Below, in pieces: positions 56,578 to 64,000 of a DNA stretch of 64,000 nucleotides (positions are counted from its first letter, which is position 1; each line of letters begins with the position of its first letter). The DNA is taken from assembly GCF_020809045.1 (NCBI RefSeq), contig NZ_CP078079.1, positions 2,294,001 to 2,358,000 of the forward strand, written 5' to 3'. The position numbers were made by a program, and so were the translations under genes. The stretch comes from Pseudarthrobacter sp. L1SW (lineage in GTDB: Bacteria > Actinomycetota > Actinomycetes > Actinomycetales > Micrococcaceae). The notes beneath the pieces were generated by a model. The model was not told where the DNA came from, ran no database searches, and saw nothing but the letters and a program-made list of their open reading frames with translations.

Positions 56578-57021
56578 ATGAGCATCCCCATCGAACCGCA
56601 ACGGCCGCAGCTGATGCAGAACGATCCGTTCAGCAAGCCGGACTACACGGACAGTTTCTACGACGCCGTGGGCGGCCATGAGACGTTCGTGAAGCTGATC
56701 GATGTCTTCTACGACGGCGTGGCCACCGATCCGCTGCTGCGGCCCATGTATCCGGAAGAGGACCTGGCGCCCGCGAAGCGCCGGTTCCTGATGTTCCTGG
56801 AACAGTACTGGGGAGGGCCCACCACCTACGGCGAAGAGCGCGGGCATCCCCGCCTCCGCATGCGGCACATGCCGTTCAAGGTGACGCCGGAGGCCAAGGA
56901 CCGCTGGCTCTTCCACATGCGGACCGCCGTGGACGCACTGGACCTTCCGCCGCTGTATGAGGGAACCCTGTGGGACTACATGGAGCGTGCTGCGCTGTCC
57001 ATGGTCAACAGCCCCGGCTGA
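56578..57021 (+). CDS. glbO: Truncated haemoglobin, group II (trHbO-like)
   Basis: A 147-residue 2-on-2 globin: FYDAVGGHETFVKLIDVFYDGVA, RRFLMFLEQYWGGPTTY (in part), RMRHMPF with the proximal-His region and WLFHMRTAVDAL. Family members bind oxygen and nitric oxide and are proposed to help electron delivery or NO defence. The ribosome-binding GGAG is inside the mscS end, so the two genes are coupled. Confidence 0.92.
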   Translation: MSIPIEPQRPQLMQNDPFSKPDYTDSFYDAVGGHETFVKLIDVFYDGVATDPLLRPMYPEEDLAPAKRRFLMFLEQYWGGPTTYGEERGHPRLRMRHMPFKVTPEAKDRWLFHMRTAVDALDLPPLYEGTLWDYMERAALSMVNSPG

Positions 57022-57034
57022 TGTATAACCGGCG

Positions 57035-57694
57035 CTAGAGCAGAGCACTTCCGGTCCGGGCCAGCACGTGGCCGCGCGTGCCTGTAAGGCGGAACCAGCG
57101 CCCTGCCCGGTAGAGCTTCTGGTCGCCATCAGCCAGGAACCCCAGCGCGAGGGCGGCGAAAGCAGCCCCGGCCGGCAGGCCCGATTCGTCCAGTTCCCTG
57201 CCCCAGACAGCGGCCCGTGCGTTGTTGACGATCAGCGCACCCGGCCTGTCCGGCACGATGCCCGCCACTTCCGCCATGCCTGCTTCGGCGGCTTTTCTCA
57301 GCGCCGCATCGCTGCGTGAACCCAGGAATTCCCACCCGCTCCGGGGGGCGCCCACCCCGGTCCAGGACTCGGTGACAGTGGACGGCGGAACCGGCAACTC
57401 GACGTCGTCCTCTCCCGCCCGGGCGAGGCGGTCCAGGACGGCGGACAGGGAGACGGTCACATCCGTCGCGGAAGGTTCCGCCAGCGCCATGGTGCGCAAC
57501 CCCAGGATGGTGGGAGTCGATTCGCCCAGGAGCCTGGGCCGCAGCACGCAGACGTACGCGGCGAGAACGGAACCTGCGGCTTGAAGCCGGATGGCGCCGT
57601 CGTCAATGGACTTGGCGCGCGTGGCGAAGGTCTTCAGGTCAGCAAGATCGCGGGGATCGGCGAAGCGGAAGGACGAAGTGAGGAGATCAGACAC
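57035..57694 (-). CDS. Conserved hypothetical protein, 219 aa
   Basis: No family recognised. The protein is Ala/Leu-rich and soluble, with SFRFADPRDLADLKTFATRA at the start, WTGVGAPRSGWEFLGSRSD in the middle and LYRAGRWFRLTGTRGHVLAR at the end. The frame extends to a TTG at 57754, which would overlap the tesB promoter; GTG 57692-57694 was chosen because the N-terminal conserved-looking part begins there. Convergent with glbO (13 bp), divergent from tesB. Confidence 0.7.
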   Translation of the reverse strand: MSDLLTSSFRFADPRDLADLKTFATRAKSIDDGAIRLQAAGSVLAAYVCVLRPRLLGESTPTILGLRTMALAEPSATDVTVSLSAVLDRLARAGEDDVELPVPPSTVTESWTGVGAPRSGWEFLGSRSDAALRKAAEAGMAEVAGIVPDRPGALIVNNARAAVWGRELDESGLPAGAAFAALALGFLADGDQKLYRAGRWFRLTGTRGHVLARTGSALL

Positions 57695-57722
57695 ACCAAG
57701 AACACTACCCGGTGGGCCTTTG

Positions 57723-57751
57723 TTGAGCAGTGCCGGGGTGCCGTCTAGAGT
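57723..57751 (+). promoter_or_regulatory. Leaderless promoter of tesB
   Basis: -35 TTGAGC (57723-57728), 17-nt spacer, -10 TAGAGT (57746-57751), and then only 6 nt to the ATG at 57758. The transcript would start at or within a base or two of the start codon. There is no Shine-Dalgarno sequence. Confidence 0.65.
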
Positions 57752-57757
57752 CAAACC

Positions 57758-58738
57758 ATGACTGAAGCCGACGCCGAGATCCTGGCGCTCCCCAGCGGGG
57801 ACCCCACCTCATCGCTCATCTCGCTCCTTGACCTTGGTGAGCTGGAGGGTGCCCGGACGGACGAGGACATTTTCCTGGGTCCGTCCCAGCAGCAGCCCCA
57901 TCACCGGGTGTTCGGCGGCCAGGTGCTGGCGCAGTCGCTCATCGCGTCCATCCGGACAGTGGACCCGGAGCGTTTTGTCCATTCCATGCATGGCTACTTC
58001 CTGCGCCCTGGCGACGCGAACAAGCCCATCACCTTCGGTGTCCAGCGCCTCCGGGACGGCCGGTCCTTCTCCGCCCGGCGGGTCCACGCGTACCAGGAAG
58101 GCGTGCCCATCCTGTCGATGATCGCGTCCTTCCAGGGCGAGGACGAAGGCCTGGAGCACGAGTCCGTCATGCCTGCCGGCATTCCCGATCCGGAGTCGCT
58201 GCCCAGCACCGCCGACCTGCTCGGCAAGTTCGACCATCCGGTGGCGCGGCACTGGGCCTACGAGCGCCCCTTCGATATCCGGCACGTGGATCCGCCGCTG
58301 TATGTCTCGGCCAAGGGCAAGCGTGAAGCGCGGAATGCTGTGTGGATGAAGACCTTCGGACCGATGCCGGACAATCCCAACCTGCACCGGGCAGCCCTGG
58401 CGTACGCCAGCGACTACACCCTCCTTGAGTCCATCCTGCGGCGCCACGGGCTGAGCTGGATCACTCCGGGTATGAACGTGGCAAGCCTGGACCACGCCAT
58501 GTGGTGGCACCGGCCCGCCCGAGTGGATGAGTGGCTGCTGTATGTCCAGGAGTCACCCAGCGCCCAGGGCGCCCGTGGACTCGCGACCGGCAAGATCTTC
58601 AATCAGGCGGGGCAGCACGTGGCCTCGGTGGCGCAGGAGGGCATGGTGCGTGTACCCACTGACCTGAAGAACAAGGTTGTGGGCGCCTTCCAGTCGAAGC
58701 TGATGGAGCATCAGATCCGCAAGGCCGGGCGGGACTAG
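57758..58738 (+). CDS. tesB: Acyl-CoA thioesterase II (TesB)
   Basis: A 326-residue double-hotdog thioesterase that hydrolyses acyl-CoAs. N-terminal hotdog QQPHHRVFGGQVLAQSLIAS and second hotdog LAYASDYTLLESILRRHGL (catalytic Asp), MWWHRPARVDEWLLY, with a terminal VASVAQEGMVR containing the active-site Gln. Length is somewhat above E. coli TesB (286). Confidence 0.94.
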   Translation: MTEADAEILALPSGDPTSSLISLLDLGELEGARTDEDIFLGPSQQQPHHRVFGGQVLAQSLIASIRTVDPERFVHSMHGYFLRPGDANKPITFGVQRLRDGRSFSARRVHAYQEGVPILSMIASFQGEDEGLEHESVMPAGIPDPESLPSTADLLGKFDHPVARHWAYERPFDIRHVDPPLYVSAKGKREARNAVWMKTFGPMPDNPNLHRAALAYASDYTLLESILRRHGLSWITPGMNVASLDHAMWWHRPARVDEWLLYVQESPSAQGARGLATGKIFNQAGQHVASVAQEGMVRVPTDLKNKVVGAFQSKLMEHQIRKAGRD

Positions 58739-58760
58739 CAGCATTCCCCGCCCGGACACC

Positions 58761-58805
58761 AAGGAGGCCGGCACCCTGGTGGGTGCCGGCCTCCTTGTTT
58801 TGCTT
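58761..58805. terminator. Bidirectional terminator between tesB and ettA
   Basis: Perfect 16-bp stem AAGGAGGCCGGCACCC (58761-58776) with its complement (58781-58796), loop TGGT, then GTTTTGC on the plus strand. Both convergent genes end within 30 nt. Confidence 0.9.
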
Positions 58806-58825
58806 TGCCCCGGGGCGTTTCGCGT

Positions 58826-60508
<1,683 letters not shown>

Positions 60509-60560
60509 GGTTCCAAATCTAGTGGGTGGGCAGGCATATCTCACATTCCGCCCAACAGGC

Positions 60561-61205
60561 TTACGAGCCTACAAAGCACTTCCCGCTGGCCAGCACGGGC
60601 AACACGGTCACTGTCACGGCGCCATCGCGGACCTGGCCGATCACACAGTCCTTTCCCTGGAGCACCGCCGCCTCAATGGCATCCGCTTCGAGGCCAGTGG
60701 GAGTGCGGCTCTGCGAAACCTGCAATACCGCAGGTGCGATTCCCGCCCCCGTGAGGGCTTCTGTAACTTGCGAGGTTGCCGGTTTTGGCGACCCGGCGGC
60801 CAGCCTGCCCAACGCCTCCGTCACGGTTTTTTTGGCCGTTTCGGTGGCGGCTGCCGCAGCCGTGGTGGATGCCGGCCCTGATGTGTCTGCCAGCTGTCCG
60901 GCCACGGTTTCCGTTCCTGCAGCCGTTGTTCCTGGTGTTGCGGGCACTGCTCCGGCTGATGCCGCAGAAGTTGATGTTACGGCAGTTGCCTGCCCGGCGG
61001 CAGCCGGCCTCTCACCCGTGGGTGCACCGCTGACGCATCCGGCCAAACCTGCCGCCAGCGCTGCTGCAGCGGCAGCCGCCGTCAGCCGGTGCGCGGCGCT
61101 GGGCCTGATACCTCCGGAAGGGGCACCTCCGGGAGCGTTGGCTGCGGGAGTCGCCGATGACGCGCCGGCTGTTGAGTTCTGCCGGTGGTCAGGGGTGTGC
61201 CGCAT
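60561..61205 (-). CDS. Lipoprotein of unknown function
   Basis: A 214-residue secreted lipoprotein. A Pro/Ser-rich cytosolic N-terminal segment precedes the signal (AAALAAGLAGC lipobox), then a Thr/Ala-rich linker, and a C-terminal domain with two Cys (GKDCVIGQVRDGAVTVTVLP; SGKCFVG) that may be disulphide-bonded. It resembles a family of small actinobacterial lipoproteins (DUF6993-type), stated with low certainty. ATG 61203-61205. It lies between ettA and ssbB, so the three may be one unit. Confidence 0.75.
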   Translation of the reverse strand: MRHTPDHRQNSTAGASSATPAANAPGGAPSGGIRPSAAHRLTAAAAAAALAAGLAGCVSGAPTGERPAAAGQATAVTSTSAASAGAVPATPGTTAAGTETVAGQLADTSGPASTTAAAAATETAKKTVTEALGRLAAGSPKPATSQVTEALTGAGIAPAVLQVSQSRTPTGLEADAIEAAVLQGKDCVIGQVRDGAVTVTVLPVLASGKCFVGS

Positions 61206-61336
61206 GATGTCATTCTGCCATGCGGGCTGGTCCCGCCTTCGCAACCTGGGCGGGCAGTGCACGGCCGGGGGGGTGCCGCGGCACTGCCCGCCAAGGAACC
61301 GGGGAAACCGTTTGATGGGGGACGCTGAAATGAAAG

Positions 61337-61900
61337 CTAGACTCCGGATTCGGCGAGTTCCCCCGTCTCCAGGTCCAGTGGCACGAGGTCGCCGTTGCTG
61401 TCCTCGATGTAGGCCGCGGCAGGATCCCCGCCGCCGTCGTGATCCTCGTCGCCGTCCTCCGGCTCGTCGAACGTCCCCTCTCCGCCGGTACGGTGTTCGC
61501 CGTCGAGCGGAGACTCCCGCTCCACAAGCGAGAGAAGCGGCTTCGTGGACGAGCGGGTGAAGTTGGCCGTGCCCCACGTCAGATCGTGGCCCACGGCGTC
61601 AGCGTCGATCGTGTGCGAGTAATAGACCCTGCCGTCCCTTTCCCAGCTGCGGATTTTCAGGGTGCCCACCACAATGACGGGCTGGCCTTTCCTGATGCTG
61701 CAGCCCATGCTGCCCGCCAGGTGGCGGTAGCCCTGGACCAGGAACCAGTTGGTGTGGCCATCCACCCACATGCCGGATTCCTTGTCGCGCCGGCGGGAGG
61801 TGGAACCGATCCGGAAAGAGGCGGTGGCCACTCCCCCTGGGGTTGTGGCGCTCTTGATCTCGGTGGCAACGAACCCCCGAATGGTTATGGTGTCGCTCAT
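61337..61900 (-). CDS. ssbB: Single-stranded DNA-binding protein, SsbB-type paralogue
   Basis: A 187-residue SSB with one OB fold (about 1-110: ITIRGFVATEIKSAT, GVATASFRIGS, NWFLVQGYRHLAGSMG, KGQPVIVVGTLKIRSW). The tail is acidic (DGDEDHDGGGD) but does not end in the DDDIPF-type motif that recruits partner proteins in the housekeeping SSB, so it is a specialised paralogue. Position beside ettA agrees with M. tuberculosis SsbB (Rv2478c). ATG 61898-61900 has AGGA at 7 nt; a GTG two codons earlier is too close to it. Confidence 0.88.
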   Translation of the reverse strand: MSDTITIRGFVATEIKSATTPGGVATASFRIGSTSRRRDKESGMWVDGHTNWFLVQGYRHLAGSMGCSIRKGQPVIVVGTLKIRSWERDGRVYYSHTIDADAVGHDLTWGTANFTRSSTKPLLSLVERESPLDGEHRTGGEGTFDEPEDGDEDHDGGGDPAAAYIEDSNGDLVPLDLETGELAESGV

Positions 61901-62114
61901 CTTCACGTCCTGTCGTCAATGGTGGTGCCCTAGCAGGCAAGACCAGCATGGCGCCGGTGCCGGCCCGCGGGGAGGCAGGGGTTGGCCTATGTGCATAACC
62001 TGCGGCTGCGGTTGCCTGTGGAGGATCAGTGGGCCCCCGCCGGTCAGTGACTACGCCGGGACTTCGGGCAATGTAAACTTTTTGAGGCGCCGGATTTCAG
62101 CTCCGGAATCCACT

Positions 62115-62190
62115 GCCTCAGTAGCTCAGGGGATAGAGCAGCGGCCTTCTAATCCGCCGGTCGGGGGTTCGATTCCCTCCTGGGGCACCA
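62115..62190 (+). tRNA. tRNA-Arg (anticodon TCT)
   Basis: Acceptor GCCTCAG/CTGGGGC (with G-U), D-arm GCTCAGGGGATAGAGC, anticodon loop CTTCTAA giving TCT (reads AGA/AGG), T-arm GGGTTCGATTCCC and encoded CCA (62188-62190). The last pair of the anticodon stem is mismatched. Confidence 0.96.
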
Positions 62191-62193
62191 GAC

Positions 62194-62229
62194 GGCAAAC
62201 GCCCCGGTTCACGGACCGGGGCGTTTGCC
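62194..62229. terminator. Terminator of tRNA-Arg
   Basis: GGCAAACGCCCCGGT (from 62194) pairs with ACCGGGGCGTTTGCC (to about 62229), with a short loop. It lies 4 nt after CCA. Confidence 0.85.
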
Positions 62230-62290
62230 TTCCCGCGCCACTGCCCAATCGCTGTCAGTCACCAAAAAGGCCCCGCAGGGAAGTCCCGAT

Positions 62291-62322
62291 AAGTGGCAGC
62301 CCAACGGGTGTTAGCGCCACTT
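62291..62322. repeat. Small inverted repeat after the ROK gene
   Basis: AAGTGGC (62291-62297) and GCCACTT (62316-62322) can form a 7-bp hairpin, possibly a weak terminator for the ROK repressor gene. Confidence 0.4.
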
Positions 62323-62347
62323 CAGGACTGCAAGTTCAGGACTGCAA
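62321..62347. repeat. 13-bp tandem duplication at the ROK stop codon
   Basis: TTCAGGACTGCAA occurs at 62321-62333 and again at 62335-62347, a 14-bp period. On the minus strand the second copy carries the ROK stop codon, and the first copy places another TGA behind it. Confidence 0.7.
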
Positions 62348-63565
62348 ACGGTGCGGGGCTTCCACCAAGGCGCGGACCACGCTGCCGGCAGCACCCAGCA
62401 GGGCCCCGGCGTCCCCGACCGCGGAGGTGGTGACGTGCCCGGGGGAAAGCGCCCCCGGAGCGTACTTCGCAAGGCTTTCCAAGAGCGGCCCGCGGAGCCA
62501 CTGGTCGAGGACTGCGAAATGGCCACCAAGCACCACAGCCCTGACATCCACCACGCGGGACGTCGACGCCACTGCCACTCCCAGTGCCCGCCCGGCCCGC
62601 CGGACAGCGAGCAAGGCAGCCTGGTCCCCAGCGCCGAGCGCTCCCAGCAGGTCGGACATACTCTCGGACCTCGACCGTCCCTTCGCGGGTATGCCGGCAG
62701 CAGAAAAAATGGCATCCTGCCCCGCGATCGTCTCCAGGCACCCCGTCCCGCCGCAGGAGCAGAGGGCCCCCTCCGGCTGGACCACGATATGGCCCACCTC
62801 CCCGGCGTTGCCCTCCGGGCCGGTGAAAAGCTCCGAATTGATCACCAGGCCGCCACCGACGCCCACCTCGCCGGATACAAAGAGGAAATCGCGCGTGCCG
62901 TGGGAGCCGTGGGCCAGTTCCGCTAGCGCAGCAGCATTGGCCTCGTTGAAGAGGGAGACCCCCAACGGCACACCAGGAAGCAGCCGCTCCATGTCCAGCT
63001 TTGTGTCCTTCCAGCCAAGGTTCGGGGCTGTCCTCACCGTTGAAGTGCCGGCTTCCACGAGGCCCGGGACGGCCAGTCCTGCGCCCAGGACCTCAACACC
63101 CGAGGCCGCGGCCGCCTTCCGCACCTCCGCAGCAAGCGCTGCCAGTGCGGACAGCACGGGCTCGCTGGCGCTGTCCCGGTTGTCCCGCTCCCGGATTTCC
63201 TGCACAACCAGGCTTCGGGAAAGGTCCGTCACCCCGGCGGCAATGTAGTCGACGTTGATTTCCAGGCCCATGACACCCCGCGCAGGGTTCAGTTCCAGCC
63301 CGACCCCCGGCCGGCCCCGCTCCCCCTGCCGGCTCAGGCCCACCTCGCGGAGCAGGCCGGCACCCAAGAGGTCCAGAACGATGCTCGAAACAGAGGCTTT
63401 GGTCAGCCCGGTGGCCGCGGCAACCTGTGCCCGGGTGGGATTCATTCCGGCCGGGGCCTGCGCCACCCGGGCAAGGACCAGTGCGAGGTTGTTCCTCCGC
63501 ACATCCGCCATGTTTCCCGGGCTGGCGGCCTCGGACGGTGCAGTGGCAGCTGCGGTACTCGCCAT
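62336..63565 (-). CDS. xylR: ROK-family repressor, probably XylR
   Basis: A 409-residue regulator. Winged-helix part at about 20-75 (RRNNLALVLARVAQA; TRAQVAAATGLTKASVSSIV) and ROK domain with VSGEVGVGGGLVINSELFTG, EVGHIVVQPEG and zinc motif CSCGGTGCLET. ATG 63563-63565 has GGAGGAGAAGG upstream; the frame runs into the xylA region upstream without protein character. Divergent from xylA, so a xylose-responsive repressor of xylA is inferred. Confidence 0.9.
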   Translation of the reverse strand: MASTAAATAPSEAASPGNMADVRRNNLALVLARVAQAPAGMNPTRAQVAAATGLTKASVSSIVLDLLGAGLLREVGLSRQGERGRPGVGLELNPARGVMGLEINVDYIAAGVTDLSRSLVVQEIRERDNRDSASEPVLSALAALAAEVRKAAAASGVEVLGAGLAVPGLVEAGTSTVRTAPNLGWKDTKLDMERLLPGVPLGVSLFNEANAAALAELAHGSHGTRDFLFVSGEVGVGGGLVINSELFTGPEGNAGEVGHIVVQPEGALCSCGGTGCLETIAGQDAIFSAAGIPAKGRSRSESMSDLLGALGAGDQAALLAVRRAGRALGVAVASTSRVVDVRAVVLGGHFAVLDQWLRGPLLESLAKYAPGALSPGHVTTSAVGDAGALLGAAGSVVRALVEAPHRLQS

Positions 63566-63617
63566 GGCCTTCTCCTCCGACTGGTAGCGGGGCCGTCCCA
63601 CACGAGCCCTTTCGCTA

Positions 63618-63662
63618 TTGACCCTAGCGTAATCACGCTTATATAGTTCAAGCGATAAACTA
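63618..63662 (+). promoter_or_regulatory. xylA promoter with overlapping operator
   Basis: -35 TTGACC (63618-63623), 16-nt spacer, -10 TATATA (63640-63645). It is overlapped by two inverted repeats: AGCGT-AATC-ACGCT (63626-63639) in the spacer and TAGTT-N9-AACTA (63644-63662) over the start region. The latter has the layout of XylR-type operators (TAGTTxxx..AACTA); the former may be part of the same or another operator. Confidence 0.7.
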
Positions 63663-63703
63663 AAAGTGCCGTAACTGGCGGCAACCGAGTGCAAGGACGC
63701 ATC

Positions 63704-64000
63704 ATGGCTATTTCCCCCACCCCTGCTGACAAGTTCACCTTCGGCCTCTGGACTGTGGGCTGGACCGGTGCGGACCCGTTTGGTGTCGCGACCCGTGCCG
63801 CCCTGGACCCCGTCGAGGCGGTGCACCGCCTGGCCGAGCTGGGCGCGTACGGCATCACGTTCCACGACAACGACCTGGTTCCGTTCGACGCCAGCGCCTC
63901 GGAGCGGGACCTGATCCTGAAGAATTTCAAGGCAGCCCTGGCCGAGACCGGCCTGAAGGTGCCCATGGTGACCACCAACCTCTTCAGCCACCCGGTCTTC
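63704..64000 (+). CDS. xylA: Xylose isomerase, N-terminal part
   Basis: First 99 codons ([20 protein letters not shown]...) of xylose isomerase, which converts xylose to xylulose. Visible signatures: [32 protein letters not shown], with the FHDND loop and [14 protein letters not shown] at the window end. ATG 63704 has AAGGA at 7 nt. Truncated by the window; metal ligands lie beyond it. Confidence 0.95.
   Translation, partial: MAISPTPADKFTFGLWTVGWTGADPFGVATRAALDPVEAVHRLAELGAYGITFHDNDLVPFDASASERDLILKNFKAALAETGLKVPMVTTNLFSHPVF

Noticed and set aside
61749..63248. 499-codon plus-strand frame
   Set aside because: It spans the tRNA-Arg gene and is antisense to ssbB and the ROK repressor.

Overview
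The window reads as a chromosomal segment of a high-GC actinobacterium, most likely Arthrobacter/Pseudarthrobacter or a close member of the Micrococcaceae. The basis is GC-rich coding sequence on both strands, frequent GTG/TTG starts, TAGACT-type -10 boxes, a translational T-box in front of ileS, a paired clpP1-clpP2, and gene order resembling the Mycobacterium tuberculosis rsfS-nadD-obg-rne-ndk-folC and tig/clp/nei/rpiB/pepN/ettA/ssbB neighbourhoods. No phage, insertion sequence, CRISPR array or plasmid gene was recognised.

Layout. 1-2.2 kb: metF-metE methionine operon (metE cut by the window edge) behind a structured-looking leader. 2.26-7.6 kb: a complete MoxR / DUF58 / DUF4381-like / two VWA / TPR membrane operon. 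7.7-9.1 kb: a small conserved gene and a frameshifted metallophosphoesterase lipoprotein. 9.1-13.6 kb: a carbohydrate ABC importer (two permeases and a binding lipoprotein, no ATPase) behind a ROK repressor. 13.8-17.5 kb: an RsmC/RlmG-like methyltransferase, a flavin monooxygenase and a divergent cyclopropane-fatty-acid synthase with a possible coupled leader peptide. 17.6-17.9 kb: two identical tRNA-Ala(GGC) genes, each with its own promoter and terminator.

18-31 kb: the housekeeping block rsfS, a membrane-anchored unknown, nadD, a small membrane protein, proA, proB, obgE, rpmA, rplU, a TPP-riboswitch-controlled thiD-tenA fusion and a long RNase E/G. 31.5-38.3 kb: a VKOR-family oxidoreductase on the plus strand, then ileS-folC-DUF4233-ndk on the minus strand led by a T-box. 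38.4-42.9 kb: an EEP-family phosphohydrolase, an SDR and valS. 43.2-48.5 kb: a mycothiol-dependent-nitroreductase-like protein and the tig-clpP1-clpP2-clpX proteostasis block with a good ClgR-type operator. 48.4-48.7 kb: tRNA-Pro and tRNA-Gly.

48.9-64 kb: nei-type glycosylase, rpiB, a DUF1648 membrane protein, pepN with a coupled OsmC protein, an epimerase, mscS coupled to a truncated haemoglobin, an unknown divergent from tesB, ettA, a lipoprotein, an SSB paralogue, tRNA-Arg, and a xylR-type ROK repressor divergent from xylA (cut by the window end).

The window is dominated by core metabolism and translation. The most unusual material is regulatory or structural: the metF leader, the T-box/Shine-Dalgarno switch of ileS, several leaderless promoters, a 7-codon leader ORF overlapping cfa, intergenic palindromes and short repeats, and two coding oddities (the frameshifted phosphoesterase and a CPFA active site).
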